DNA of 64,000 nucleotides from Lagopus muta (Eukaryota > Chordata > Aves > Galliformes > Phasianidae): NCBI RefSeq assembly GCF_023343835.1, contig NC_064438.1, positions 22,195,078 through 22,259,077 on the forward strand, given 5' to 3'. This document shows positions 19,240 through 34,500 of this stretch, piece by piece. The notes below the pieces were generated by a model that was not told the origin of the DNA, searched no databases, and worked only from the letters and a program-made list of their open reading frames with translations. A program made the translations under genes and the position numbers. How positions within the stretch are numbered: position 1 is the stretch's first letter; the number at the start of each line of letters is the position of its first letter.

Positions 19240-22200
19240 AAAATATGGTGAACTATAGAAAGAAGGCTATAGTTAAATGTGACTGGGAGAAAGAATGAAG
19301 TTGAGGAGTTGAGAAAAGGCCTAATTTATCTCTGGACATAAAGCAGTGTTCTGGAACTGAAACTGAGAGATTTCTTTCTGTCTATATGATCTGCAATAAT
19401 TGATTACTACTTATCTGAAACTTTGTCAGCTGAAGCATCAGAGTATTATCAGCACTGTATTAGAATAGCCCAATGCTTTTTCTCATCTCTGATCAAAGCC
19501 ACTTCTTCCTCTGATATTCTCATTAGATATGTTCCCTAGTGTTATCATTTGAGGGGATTATGCTATTTAGATGAAAGAACCATTTGCAAATCTCATATAT
19601 CTACAAGACAGCAGGACGTAATTTCTCCACGCAAATGCACAGTTGCTCTTTGAATTGGCTTACTCTTTCAGGACTGCAGGAGTGGTTTCTCTCTGTAATG
19701 TATTCTGTATGTACAGGAGAAGTTTATTCTTCTCCTGTATGTTTGGGAATATGATAGCTTTTTACTGATGAGATTTGCCTCTTCCTTTTTGAAAGACAGA
19801 ATTATTCATACTGAAAGGGTGTTGTAATATATCAACTTTCTCAAACTTAGGCAAATCTTGAAGTGATGTTGTCCAAGATAAGCACTTTTTCCTTCTGTCT
19901 TGGTCCAAGAAAACCCAGGCTCTGAGATTATTTCACACCACAACTCTGAAGAGCAGTAATCCTTATCATTCATGTGGCCACATCTCAGGTATTTTCTTCT
20001 CTGCCAGAGTACTGGCATACTGATGGAACTGCTGAGCTCAGTTTAAAATATACAATGCAGAGCTTCAAGTAACAGAAGCAAGGCAAACAATGAAATGTGC
20101 AAGGAGGAACCTAGCAGAAAAGTGGAAGGAACAGGGTACAGGTGCCACTTCCCCTTCTTGTTAATGCTGTATAACTTTTCTTGTGCTGTTGCGTATAGAA
20201 CACCAATCAATCTGGCAGAGTTCATCTTGTCTTTTACTGACTGACGCAATATTAAAACAAAGAGAAAGAAAACAGATTTTAAGATCTTTTTCCATAGTTT
20301 AAACTCCTATCATTTTAACTGAAATACACATAGGTTATCTTAGTATGTTTTACTGCTGGGTATTCTTTCTTAGATGACGGTTTGTACAGATACTGATGTT
20401 TGCTGTGATTTGTATAGGATTCATAGGAATTGTACGTGCTCACAGAACAGAATAATAGATCACCGACTGCTGGCATTGAAATAGAAGCAAAAAAAGAACC
20501 TTATGGCTTATCTTTACAGATTACACCAATTCATTTACACATTAACATCTTAACACCTTAATTTTATTCCCTGGGCCCATTGCATCCTATATACTGCAAA
20601 GGGCAAAACCATCTTTGTCTCATCCTCTGGAATTGGCCCACATTATGGAGTTCAGTGCTGCATGGAAGGAGAAGTAAAGGCTATATTTAGGTGTGACATC
20701 AGACATGCACAGATACAGTAATGCTAATCAACCAAGCAAAGCTGCTGTACTGGGAACTGCATGAGTCAGCAAATCTTCTGCAGAGAGAATAGCAGGCACA
20801 ACAGTTGCTAGGATACCATGATTGCAACACAAAGTAATACAGAATGAATTTCCGTATTAACAACTTGCTGCAGCTTGTATGTTATAACAGTGGCATGTTG
20901 GGGAAAAAAAAATGCAGTCCTACGTATATGGCAAGTACAGTTGTATGTTGGAGTAGAGTGGGGTCATGAGTGGAAGCTCATTCTGTTGAAAGACTTGGGT
21001 AGTAGTGTCGCAGTTAATAAAGAGCTGTTTGTGTGTTTATTTTGTGGGGTTTGTTTGTTTGTTTGTTTGTTTTTTGCTATGAATGTGGCTGATAGAATTA
21101 ACTTGAATTCTGCTGAAAAAGTGCAAGTTGTATCAGGTATGTTACCATAATATTAATATCTGTTTACTGGAAACTATCTTAAGCTCATTAATTCACGCCT
21201 ATAACTTGCATAAATAATTGAGTTTACTGATGAGATGCTTTTTCTAGCTGACAGGAAAGTGACTAAAACTAATTTTTAGCTGCAGACATTGTCATTTGAA
21301 AACAATGTTGTAAATAACGCTACTTTGAGACAATGTGATGTTATTTAAGCAATTGAAAAGTTGGGAAATTTGCCCAATATCTTCAATCTTGCTTGAAATA
21401 GGTTGGCAGTAGTTTTTATGTAGTTTTCCCAGTTCCAGAATTCAGAGAGATTTTTTGTTGGTAGCTTGCACAGACTGTATGCATAGTAAAAATGTGGTTT
21501 CATTTTTATGAAGAAAATGATTAGTAAGTAATCTGAGATATTAAAATACAGAGCTCAGATTCTCCAGCTGTTTGGATTCTCTGACCTGACTTGCACTGTG
21601 CTTCTGTTGTTTTTTTTTTTTTTTTAATTAAGAATTACTGCAAAAGAGAACAAGAGGTTTTTATCCAAACAAACCACTTAACATTTTGAGTTTTCTAGAC
21701 TGTTGGGTTGGAAAATGGATGATGCTTTAATTGCTTTACAATTATTAAAGAATATAATGAAAGCCTTAAGCAAAATTCTACAGAGTAGAAGTGAGATGCC
21801 CCACAGCGTCTCTCAAACTTCTTGGAGAGCGCTGAATGTATAGAATTGGGCAGAGAGCAGCATGGAATGCAGGGAAGAAAACAGAGAAACTCAGGGTTAT
21901 GGGAGAAGGAACATGGATATGGGAACAATCTGAGCATCCTTGGACTAGCAGTGCAGTTATTAATTATGTACAGTGAGTTGCAGATTAGCTGTGCTTTGTA
22001 TTCAGAGATACCACTGCAGGATCCTTGAAGACCCTGTGTAGGTCTTTGGAATTTGCTAGCTTAGATGCTTTATGGTGCAAACATAGCTGTGGAAAAGCCA
22101 TGGTCAACTCAGCAGGTAATGAAAATTTTGCAGAACCATATTTTTTTTGCTGAAGTTCAATCTATAGAAGCTTGCTTGGATTTGCCGCTGTTCCTTACAG

Positions 22201-24490
22201 TTACATTCAGGGAAACAAAGCTTTTGGTATGCTTTTGGTAATGTATGTAAAGCTACAAAGGTTTGTCAGCCATCAGCTGCTGTTAATGTTGTTTATGAAA
22301 TTAGGCTTTTAGACTTTTTGAGAAGCAAAACCAAACTGAGAAGCAATTACCAAATAAATGAAATTGGAAGGTGATAATGGCTTTCTAACTTTAAGTTCAT
22401 GCAGAGAGCCGTTATTTCTGCCTGCCCTAAATAGGCGATTATATACTTTTTTTGTTAAAGTGATCTCATGCTGAATGTAGGGTACAGTAAGAACCTGTTC
22501 TTAAAAAAAAACAAACAAACAACAACAACAAAAAAAAAACAACAACGTGAGGCTGAAAGAGAGAGAAACAACCTGCTAAGAGAGAAACAACCTGTTAGAT
22601 ACAAAAGAAAAGTCAAAACTCTTAAGTCAGTCATTCTTCTGCATCTCCAGTGCTATTGTTCAGGCTAGAAGAAGCAGGACTTCAGCAACAAGGACTTCTA
22701 CGTGAAAGAAAGGCAAGAAAGGAGTGTGCTTGCCCTAGCCATTTTACTTTCTTCATAAGTTTAAGATGTAAAGACATCAGAAATGTGTACTCATCCTGAT
22801 ATTTGAACTCAATAATTTTAAGTAAGAAATCCCTGGAGTATCTCTGACAACAGAACATACAGATCCAGGTAATCAAAAGGTCTGAAGAACCATGATGCTT
22901 GATCTAGTGTGTCTAGCTCCTGGAGCTACATTTGTATTCCTGAGTTTTTTTTATTAACTCATTAGTCCTAACGGCCTGTGTGTTTGATGGTAGAACAAGT
23001 CTTTCTCCTGTAGTATCCGAAGGATTTACATCTGACACACAGATTTTACATGTACCTTTAGCACTAGATAACCTCATTTACTCCCCTGTTGCTCAGCCCA
23101 TCTGTCATTCTGGTATTATCTATTTCTTTTCTTTCCTTCTGCCTTCATGTGATCACATCCTTAGCTTTTTCCAGCCAACATATCTTGTTTGTTTTGGTGC
23201 ATGTGGATCCATGTTCCACCACTGGCAGAGATTGGATCACTTAACCTATCTGCACTAAATACTAAACCATCTTTCTGGGACATTTTCACAACCCAGATTC
23301 TAGATAAGAATTAGTGCTTATTTTAAAGAAAGCACATTTGATAATATTTTTGTTCTCATGTTTTGTTTCTTGCAAGTATAAAACTAGTATCAAACTGGGG
23401 GCAGGAATGCTTTTTTGGATAAAAGACGATCAGAACTCTCTTTATGGAACAGAAGTCAAAATATATTTTATCAGTTTTTCAGAATTTTATAACAAGCTAG
23501 TAGTCAATTTTGTAGTCCTAGAAATAAGCTAACAAGAAGGGCAGTTCTGAAATTGCCGTATTTAAACACAGTTTACTTTTGAATAGTTTATTTCACCTTA
23601 TTTAGCCTTTTTTCACCAAGTGAGGGTGGTGCAAATGAAAGAGCAATTGTGATGACATGCAGCGTACTGGCCCCACTGTGATGCTGGAGGGAGAAGTTTC
23701 CAGAGAATATTTTCTGTAAGCTTTACCCAGTTCAAAAACATGCTTAGGATAAAGCCCTGCAGATGGCAGCAGTGCTTTATAATTTGACACCACGGCATAG
23801 TACTTGGTGTGGTTTAAGCCAGAATGTCATACTGAAGAGACTGATTTTTCTAAGAAGAGGACAATTAGCATGTTCTATTTTTAGTCAGCATGCTATCGAG
23901 TTGCTTTTAAGATTGAACAGGGAATCTGTAATACTTGTCAATTATCAAAAGGATGTTTTTGTGCTTCGTGGAATACCTCTGAGTTCCCAAAGAAGGAATC
24001 TCCTACCCCTCTGTTTCTGATATTGTAGGTGTGAGGCGTGTGCATGGCTTTTTTCCCAAAACATTCTGCATCCTTCAAGCTTGCAGCAGGAATTTGAGCT
24101 GGCTGACTTGGACTAGCACAGAATATTAATGTTAATGTTCAGTTTTATTAAGCTAGAAAAATCTTGGACATTCCTACTTCCTTTATTTACTGCATGTACA
24201 GAATAAGAGGATGGGAAGGGACAAACTGTTGAAAGAAATCTGACACTGTAACTGAACTGCTTAGTAAATGGGATATTAGCCTTACATCTGCTTTGGATGA
24301 CAATTAAAATATATAGCATGTTAAGCTGTGAAGTGCATTTCATAGTCTCATTTTGTGTGATAGTCTGGATTGCCACCTTGATTTCCTTCCAGGATGCTGA
24401 GGAGTGCAAAAGGAAAATAAAATAGTAGGAAGCAAGGAGCCATATTTGACCTCTTAGGAGGATTTTACAGCTGGCTGCTAAAACACAGTC
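19240..24490. other. non-coding, no gene recognised
   Basis: AT-rich, with short chance ORFs only. Simple repeats: (GTTT)n at about 21048-21075, poly-T at 21609-21625, (CAA)n/(CAAA)n at about 22510-22543, and an imperfect direct repeat of AGAGAGAAACAACCTG at about 22558-22594. Confidence 0.5.
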
Positions 24491-24496
24491 CTCAGC

Positions 24497-24985
24497 TGAG
24501 TATCGGAAAGTATCTCCTCCTGCTGACCCACAAGATCAGGGGTGGATGTTAGTGATATGGCAGTAGACGTTGAACTTCCCAGACAATAACTTGCTATGTG
24601 AAGTTGCCATGTGACAAATGACGGTAGAGGGGTAGTCTGAAATGGAAGTGCATATGAGGTGAAGTTGTGGAATTTAATTCCTCTGAGTAAAGCACTCATT
24701 AACATTCATCAATGCTTGCTGACGGAACAGTTGATGTGAACAGTGAGGGGTGCATTTCAGCAGGGAGTGACAGTAACAGTGGGCCACCACCACTGGTGTA
24801 GATTTTTACAAACTTGGCATGCATGTTCCAGTTTGTTGCTGGTGAAAATGCATAGCTAATAGTGGTGACTATATTGAAAGATAAGGATTTGTAGCTGAGA
24901 ATTCTCTCTATCAAATAGTGTCTTTGTATCTGCTGTAGTTCTTATGGAAATCAGTAGGAGGCATTACTTTTTAGTGATTTACGCA
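24497..24985 (+). mobile_element. degenerate mariner DNA transposon, copy 1 (Galluhop-like)
   Basis: A 5' end like CGGAAAGTATCTCCTCC and a 3' terminal inverted repeat TAGGAGGCATTACTTTTTAG (24955-24974). The interior carries remnants of the mariner transposase N-terminus (LINIHQCLL-like, near 24690), with stops and large internal deletion: about 490 bp against roughly 1.3 kb for an intact mariner. It shares blocks such as GAAAATGCA-AGCTAATGGTG with copy 2. The family name is from memory of chicken repeats. Confidence 0.75.
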
Positions 24986-25160
24986 CCTTGGTCTTTGCCT
25001 GATCATTCAAGTGTGCAGAGATGCAGGTTAGTTCTCCCCCTTTCCATCTCCACTGAATGATTAAAAGAAACCAAAGCAGGAGAACAAGGCAATTGTGCAT
25101 TTCCTGCTCATTGTAAGACATGTCTTTGGCAACTTGGGTCAGTGTTCTACTATTTACAAG

Positions 25161-25540
25161 GGCTGCTTTGAAAGTAATGCCCTCTATTTTATGATGTTGG
25201 CTTACAATGTCAGAGGCAGATGTTGGTGATAAGGTAGTAGGGGTTAAGCCTTCTCAACAGTAGTTACATTTCACTGCTGTATGACGGATGGCAGCAGGGG
25301 GCAGTCTGACAAAATGGTGTCTGACATGGAAGAGTGTGTGAAGCAACGTGTGGAACTGTACTTCTCCATGCAGGAAAATTTTCATCACCAGTGAAAATGC
25401 ACAGCTAATGGTGGGGATTGCGTTGAAAAATAGGGATTTGTGGCTGAGAATTTGTTCTATTAAATAGCATTTCTTGTGTTCTTTGTTATTGCTGTGGAAT
25501 TAAATAGGTGGTGTCACATCTGGAGTGACCTACATAAAAA
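25161..25540 (+). mobile_element. degenerate mariner DNA transposon, copy 2 (Galluhop-like)
   Basis: Opens with GGCTGCTTTGAAAGTAATGC (25161), the inverted complement of the copy 1 3' end, and closes near 25505-25534 with a decayed repeat ending GGAGTGACCTAC. The interior is collinear with copy 1 (GGCAGATGTTGGTGAT, CAGTCTGACAAAATGG, TGCACAGCTAATGGTGGGGA) but lacks the block around the helix-turn-helix remnant. Non-autonomous, no ORF. Confidence 0.8.
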
Positions 25541-28500
25541 TGTCCAGCACACTGCCCAGGAGTTAGACTGCGATTCTGTAGGAGCAGCTTCTGATTGGAA
25601 GTTATTTAGCTTCATGTGGGTTTTCTGTGACATTTTTTGTTTAGCGGTCCTCTTAAAAGGACTCTCTTATAATTACAGTTTTTGTCATGTTTCTACTGGC
25701 TTTCCTATGGTGCGTGGTGGGATTTAGTTAACAGTTTTTAGTGAAACATAGGAAAAAGTCAGCTATGTTATTCTTGGCTCAGCAGGTAGTTCAGTATGTA
25801 TTGGTGAAACACTTGTGGTCCTGTTACAAAGATTTTTTTAGATCTCAAAATCTGAGCACAGGAGAAAGAGAGAGAGAGAACAGACTGAAAAGGAAAGGAC
25901 AAGCTGGGGAAAGGTATTGGCCTTCCCTACCCAACATTCAAAGAGACAGTCAAGAATAACCTGCTTTAAGTCTATTCTGTACAGTAGGACACCTTGGTGA
26001 GAGGAATCACTGAAGATACAAGGTTAGTCAGAAGAACATAGACAAAAATCTATAAACTCCAAAAGAGAATGCGGTGTCTCTTTCCAGTTTCTGGGGGATG
26101 GCCTCCAATGGTTATTTATGAAGACATTCTGTCTCCAGAATTTATTCACTATGATGTGTAAATTTTAACATAGAAACATGAGACTTAATTAATGAACCAG
26201 TTCTTCCTTAATTAATGAAGCATCCTACATTTCTACTGCTTTTTTTTTTGTTCACAGTCCATTCTAATTTATAAGTTTTGAGGGAATACTCCATTGTCAC
26301 GAACTAAAGGTTTAAGGCATTTCTCTAAAATCTCATTTTTCCTGCTACTATTTTTATTTCAATACTGAGAAATATCAGGTACAAATTCTAGAACGTAAGA
26401 CTCAGTAACTGCAGAATTCATTTATATAGATTCGCATGCTTCTGGACACAGGTCAAGTAAATTCAAGGACTGATCCCCATAATCAAATAATGAATTTGAT
26501 TAACAAATATACTTCATATTTATATGGATGGTAAATGCAATACATCTTGTGAGAAATTCTTGTTTTTAATTGTGCTGCAAAATTTTCAATCATCAATACA
26601 GTTCTATAGCAATTGTAAATGTGAAGTTTTGAATGTTCACAGTTGAGGAAGATATAGTCCTACTTGATAAAGAATGGATTTAACCACAGGTAGTCTTCGT
26701 ATTGACACATCACTTTGACACGAGAGGTATGGTTGCATCTTCTTTTGCAATTGAATTACAAAGGGTGAAAATACAGCATTTTTGTGGCAGCATAAAATCT
26801 GAAGTTGTTCATTAAAGCTTGATTTGTATGAGACTGCCAAGCTATCTAGCAATATAAATTTGATCTTAGTTTGGCCAGAGAACAGAATGGTGTTTGTGCC
26901 AGCTCTGTTTCTTATGATGCCTTTATCAATTTGTGCTACCTGGTCTGACCTGGCATACACATACCGGAATAAAATTCTCCCTATAAATAATAAGACCAAA
27001 TATAAACCAGCAGAATAAACTGAAAAAACTTAGCTGCAGTGAGACAGGGCAGGAGCCATAAGATCTGTTGACAGCTGATGTTATTGCAGCCTGCTTTGTT
27101 CAGCGTTAAATTCATCAGTTTACAATTGGATATTAGCATGAAATTGACCTCATTCCAGCAAAGAGACCATGCACCAGAAGGGGGGAAGAATGAAGTTTCT
27201 TCCTGTCAGAAGTACAGCCTAAGTCTGTTTTGGTGTGAGATTCAGCTTGACAGGGAGCAGTGAGAACAGTCTGCTCCAGAAGGAAAAGCAAGCCAGAAAC
27301 TCATGGTGACTATAAAGGAGGCAGAGCACAGGCTCACCATGCGCAATGAAGAAGAGTATAGTATATCTGGTCAGCTAATAGCCCACTGATCTCCAGTCTG
27401 TAGTGTCAAGGCAGAAATCTAAACCATAAGGTACAGCACGTCTGCAAAGCTGCTTAGGAAAGGGCCAAGACTAACTCCAGAGCTTAAATGCAGCTCTCTG
27501 GCCAATGGCAGAATTACCTGAACAGAATCCTCAGGTGTGGTTGGTGATGACAATTAGAATCTTCGGTGTAATCAGGACTCTGTCAGCATCCTGGTTTCTG
27601 TGAATAGGAATTTGGGCATAAAAGCCCCACAGGAGGGGCTCAATTCCTAATCAAGATGATCAAAGAACAGTTAGATGGAAGTCTCTCATAGTTCTTATCT
27701 TTTCAGCATCTTGGATATGCTCCCTGTTTTTGATATATTCCTATTAAAACAAAAAAAATTCTGTTGGATACTGTTGCTCTATTGAACTTCACAGACAAAA
27801 ATCAATGCAGTATTTGAAGGATTAAAATATTTAAGCATTTCTTCTTCTGTTGGCTCTGGTTTTCACATAAAACTCTCAAATCCTGGTTATATACTATCAC
27901 AGAAAGAGACTAACGCAGAGAAATGTTGGAAGCATGCACTTCAGTTTTGAAGTGAGAGACAGGTTGCCAGTTGCCTGAATTTCACCAAGTTCTCCTGTTT
28001 TTTTTTATTTTATTTTATTTTAAAAAAAGCTATCTGTTTAATCTAAGAAAAGTGTGTGTGGGCATATACAACATTGGCTGTACACCAAATATTTACTGAT
28101 GAAATACTTGGTGTGGAGTGAAAAAATGCACTAAACTTATCTATGTAGTCTAAACTATCTATGTAGTCTGAACTGTTATTCAATGATAATTTAATGTTGA
28201 AAAAGAAATTTAGAATACCATACAATGTCCTTTGCATGTTAGGATTTTAATAACCAAACTTTCTCTGCTAAAATGTCGCAGCTCTTTGAAAACTCGTTTA
28301 ATGCATGCTGTGTGTTTGTAATCTCAGTGGAATCTGCTGCATCTTGTAGCCAAAGCTGTCTTTGCTCACTGTTTGGATCAGCAGTGTGAATACCAGCTTT
28401 CTCGGAGGTAGCTGCTCTTCAGTAGTGTTAAACAGGGTATGTCAAAGCATAAAGGTTAGTTAGGAAAAATTAACTCCTTTTAAAATTCATTAATTCCCCT

Positions 28501-31500
28501 GTGGCTATGCTTTAGGAAGGAAGTTAAGATCTAAACACTTTTCTTCTATTGGTACTGTTCACACCATTGATCTCATATCTTATTCTGCGGATTTAAGTAG
28601 TCCTTTCACATGAGTTGTATGCTGAGTGTGAAACGTATCAGGTAGCAGAATCTGGGAAGCCTAATGCTCAGTAGATTCATACAACTTCAGCCCTTGGAAC
28701 AATGATTGCCATGCTCTCAGTTATCTAAAAAAGAATGAAGTGTGACACTATTTCAACAACTCTCACTTGAGCAATTACCAGCCTGTTTTACATGATTTAA
28801 AACTCCAGATATCTTCTACAAACTCACGGATTTATTACACTTTCAAGTGGCTTATTTTACCAAGTGAGATGTTTTTGATCTGGATTTTCTCTTACAGTGT
28901 ATTTGGAAGATAATATTTCTAATATTCTAGTTGGAAATCCAACAAAATGAGGCAGGTCTGAGATAATCATGAAATATTACAATGGGCTCTAAAAGTTTTA
29001 GCGTAAAAAAATTATCATGACATCACTGTGTTAACAAACTTTTTGTAATGAAATTGTATAGGGATTTAGGGCTATGACTGTATCATTGGAGGAAATTAAA
29101 TGCAACGTAACTATCTTAAGATCTAGGATTGTCGTCTCCAGTATTTTGCTTCTAAAGGAGGTAACAAAAATTGCAAGAATATGATGGACCAGGCATAAAA
29201 GACTGATGAGGAAAGCATACTTCTGTTTCTTGGATTACACTTCTTGTAATAAGAAGTGTCTTATGTTTCTAAGGCAGTGGCCTTATTTCAGCTATTGACT
29301 GTTAGAAAGCAAACCAGTTTTTGACAGCTTTTCTGCATCTGAGTGACCATTCAGAATGTTGACTGAGAAACCTGAAGTGCCTTTGTCAGCAATGGAATAA
29401 TCCAGAGCAGCAGTTCCTTGCTCTGCCTTTGTAGGGATTTATGTAGAGGAGACAATCTGAAATGCTCTTCTTCAGATTTAGTAGGCAGTTGTGTTTTCCT
29501 AAAGAGCTAAGAACAACCACAGGAGGAATGTACTAAAAATTTGCACAGTCATTAATTTCCTCATTGTTTTTAAATGCTCATATAGCAGTTTTTCAAACTT
29601 TAAAATCAAAACATGTTTTTCTTTAATGCTGATTTACAATATGTTCAAGAACTTCTGCAGAGTTTTATTAGCATAGGAAAGTTAGGTTGATTCTTGCCCC
29701 TTGATTCTGAGTGAGACTGGAGAACACGATAACTTACTTGCAGGACAAGAGAGAAAGAAAGGGAATAAGCACTTTATTGAGATTCATCACTATTACTTTT
29801 TTCCATTAACTCTATTCATGATTTTTATTCATTCTAATAATTTTCTTCATCTTTCTTACCCTGTGAATATTTCTTCTCCTCCTTATCTGTTTGCCTTTCA
29901 CTCTCTAAGTGAAAAAATGCAGTATAATTACCTTGATGGTCAATGTTAATTTCCACCCTTTACTTCATTTATTTGAGTTAGGAATTATTGAATGACCAAG
30001 AATCTGCCTATAGAAGAATATTTAACAAAGAAAGATGAAAAATTCTAGCTGTGACAGGTAAATGCAACAAAAGTAATTAAAAATGGAAAAGCAAAATATT
30101 GGACATTCAAAATTACTTCACAAATTGTGAAATGCCAACTTGTGGTTATATTAATATCATAGCTATAATTTATTCTGATCAGAAGGGTCACTATAAAGTT
30201 AAAACCTAAACATTTTTTGTAAAATTAGATTACAGTGACTGACATTTAAAATGTAGCATGGTTCTGATTAAAAAAATTACAAAGACAACTAATATTTGTT
30301 AAAAAGTTGAAAAGCATTTTGATTGATATTTTGATTAATACAAAAGAAATAATATTATATATTCATTTTAAACCAAAGTATTTGATGTTATTCCAGAGTT
30401 ATAAAGTAAATATTTGTGAATTATAATTCTCCCACTGCTGAATTCCAGCTTCTTTGCAGCTGTTGATTTCCAGACTTTGTCACATATGCTTTGTAGACCT
30501 AGACCACGCAAGTTTCTTTACAGTGCATAAATACCTAATCTCATTAGTAAATTACTATTGCATGTATTTTTTCATTCATCTTTTGCTTTTTTATTTAGCA
30601 CTAAAGTTGTTGGGTATTTTCAGCCTTAAGACATAGTGACAAGCAGTTACAGTGCAAGCTTAATTGCTTCTTTTGTTCAAACTGTGTATTGGACAAGTCC
30701 TATTGCACCTTGTTCAGACAGATGATGGGCTTGAAAACTTGGCAAGATTTTACACAGCATTTTTATTGGACTCAGTGATGGTGAAATGGATCTTTTTCAC
30801 AATGATTTTAGTTGATCACACAATCTAAGTCTTCTGAAGTCACATGTGACTCTTAGCAGAACAGAACATTTTGTTTACACATTTGTACTCTTCTGAAGCT
30901 ATATCTAATATAGTGGCTTGGTGAGTGTGAACAGGCTTAGTAGCTGCAACTCTTATGCTAGAGTGCTTATGGAAACCTAAGGTTCAGATTGGTTTTATTG
31001 CTCAAATACTTACCGGGCGTCTGTTATTTTTTTTATAGCCTCCACTTAGATGTATGATATCAGAACTAGACTGTTAGTAGTGCTCCAGCTAACTTAGTTA
31101 AGATTAAGTTGAGAGTATCTTCAATTTACAATACCAGTGACCACAAGTAAGCGTTCTGTAAGACATTCTTGTTTTCTGTATTTGGGTACCTTCCTTTTTA
31201 TATCTTAGTCTGTTATTGAGCGATACTACTCACACAACCCAAGGAATTTCCTGTTACATTGAAGACACACAGCTGAACGTATCGTGCATCCTTGAATGAA
31301 GGAAGATTGTTCATTTTCAAAACAACCAAACATCACAAACTATTAGGCAACTTTTTTTTTTTTTTACCAAGTTAAAGACATGATAAAAAGAAGTAACTTT
31401 TTGTTTTTATCTCTCCTTATATTACACTTTTTTTGAGTGTTACTGGAGTGGACAGACATTATCAGTTATTGCAATAAGTAGAGACTTGCTAGCAGATTTT

Positions 31501-34500
31501 GAGGGGTAAATTCAATTACTTCAGTAGATTGAAGTATACCGTCTATTGCCTGTCTTCTGCAGCTCCACTGTACTTAAGCATGCTTAGACCTTGAGAAATA
31601 ACCATGAAGAACAGAGATTTGCAAGGATTTGGCATGGTTTATTCTTAAGGAAATTGTTGCATATTTATATTTGATGTCTCCTTGATAGGCTTTGGTGAAT
31701 AAATGATCTACTTTCACAAATTACTTTACGGTTTGACAATCCTGAGCAGCACATAAGTAAAACTGCAACATCTTTTTATGTACAGCAGATCTTTACCAAA
31801 AAAATAAAATCTGTCAGTCACTTGATTTTTAGAAACATATTCTCCCTTAAATGTTAACTTGAGACTGTGTTGCTAGTGCTGCTATTCTTTAATGCTTGTT
31901 GGCTTTGATCGTAACTATAATGACTGCAGGGAAACCAACTGATGATTAGTCATGTCCAGTATTATTAAGAGCACATTTCTTACAGAGGCTGTGTTCAGCC
32001 TCTGAATGAAATGGTAGTGATGCTTCTTTCTGATTATTACTGCATTTCATAGACTACAAAAGATATTAATAATGGTGAAATTATTATCAGTAGAATTCTT
32101 AAGCAAAATGCTGAGGAGGACAGAGAAACAATTGGCTGTATTTTTTTTGTCATGGGGTGCAAGAAAACTTGCAGTGATGAAAATGAGCAGAGCAGCACCT
32201 TTTCTTGAACTCACTTATTCAAAACTCAAATTCTGCTAAATGTACTGTATGTTTTATTTCTATGGCTAATTCTGTGCTTCCAAAACATGGAAGAACTGAA
32301 TGTAACAAAATGTCAATTTTGAAAACTGACAAAATGAGGTTAAATCTGGTGGTATTTCTGTGTGGACTGTGGGCAGGGAAGACCAAGGCTACTGAAAACT
32401 TGGCCTTTGGATGTTGGTGCTACTTTGCTCCGTACTGTATGGTAAGAATGATTTAAAGTGAAGACTATGTCACTACCCCATGTGTACTACCCACAACCCC
32501 AAATGATGTTTTAATTACTTGACTTTTCATGTGTCAAATACTGGGAAGAAAGAAAAGTAGAAGGGTGGAAATGTAAATTAAAAAAAAAAAAAAAAAGAGG
32601 AAAAAATTGAGAAAGTGAAATACACAGAAACATGTTTGTTTGGTCTAGGTTTTTTGTGTTTTTTTTTTTTTTTTTTTTTTAAGAACTTGTTAGATAGGAC
32701 AGTATAAAGAATAGTAGAATGAACACTACATCAGTAGAGTGTAGAAAAACATAAGAGGAGCTGAATGTAAGCTGGAAAGCAGATGAAGTTAACCTTCTGA
32801 GCTCCAGATTGTCTGAAAGAATCACTGCTTAAAGAAAAGAGAAGCTATCATAAAGGTCTCAGAGAAACCTAGCTATGTCATATTTGCTTAGTATGCCAGT
32901 GCTTTTTTCTTCCTTTGTTTTTCATGCGATAAAATGTCATTTAGTTCTCATGGACAGCAAAATTGAGTCTCTCTACTCCATTTCTAATCACTGACTTTTA
33001 TCTTGTATTCTTTTGAGGAGAATTTTGCCAATGACTTTCTGTTATGCTGTACTGAAATCAAGAGTTTCAGCCTGGCTGCTGTAATCTATAAAGACCGAAT
33101 GGAAGCCTTCATTTTTCCCTTCCCTTTCTGTACCAACACTTTGCAGTTTCTTAGAAAAAGACTTCTCTTCAACCTGGCAACTGCTGAGGGATGTAAATGT
33201 AAACTCAGCAACCACAATTTTAAACATGCTGATGTCCCTTGGATATGTAGTAGATTCTAGTGCACGAGCATGTGAAGAACAGCAGAAATAAGAAAGTAGT
33301 ATTAGAAGTCTGTTTTGTTTAACTTAGAAGCACTTATTCATCTGGATAGTAGGAGGGGTAATAATTTCCAAGAGCTCAGATGTAAAGAGCTACGTATAAT
33401 CTATTCATAAAAGTATGGGAACTTAGACTGTCATCATGTACAGTAAGTGTGAGTATCTCCATTTAAGGTCTCCATGCATTCAGGACAAACTCCTCTACCT
33501 GGAATTTGGCTGGACAAAGTCACAATATGCCATTTTATGCATTTGTCTTTGTGCTTCTCTGATAGCGCTGTCATCTTCATCTACACGTTACTACTCAAAG
33601 TAATGGCATAGAATCCTTCACATATTTGTCAAATAGGAAGAACAGCACCCTGTATAAAGCAGTCTTCCTCCTCTGTTTCATGAAAGGAAGACATTGCAAA
33701 AATACTGCATTGTGTTGCTTACTAGTATACAATCTGAAATTGTGCTGGCACTTAGTATCTCCTTTCACTGAATACTTCTAGTTAGGTGAGATTGAAGAGT
33801 TCCAAGTGAATATTTTATTTCAGTTCTAGGGGACTAGTTCTGGTACCTTAATTTCCTATTCACTAGGATCTTCAGGTAACTCAGCATGGGCACAGAATGC
33901 AGAAGGCACACCTCAAGCTGCTACAGTTATGTTTGAAGTTATAAAAGTAGTAAATATATGATTGCACTTTGCCTTAATACATTAACAAATAGGTATGTAA
34001 TTGGCACTTTATCAAATGGGTAGCAATGAAATGGCAGTTGTTAGCAATTAATTGTTATCCCCTTTATATAACCTCAATGTTATTCTTTGTGCAAAGTTTT
34101 TATTGGTGAGAGAATAATTATATAATTAGGTGAAACACTGGGGGAGTGTGAGCCAACAAAATACAGAGCATCTCTCTTCATCTGTTGGTTCTATGCAATT
34201 TGAGCTTGTTACCAAGCAGCATTTATACCCCTGTGAGAAGCTTTCATTGTAAAAGAATCCAAGGAACTTTGGAATTGCATGAAACTGTAGTTATTCATTT
34301 ACCCATAACTAAAGTTAACTGCATTTGTGCTAAATGGGGAAGATTGGTAGGATGGCATCCTTAAATCATAGTTCTCAGTTAAAAAAAAATAAATAAAAAA
34401 AATAGTGTAAGTAGTAAACAGGTAGAATTACAGAAAAGCCTTACTGTTTTGCAGAAATTTTAAAGTCTCTGAGGTTGACTTGCTGGATCTTATGACTTTT

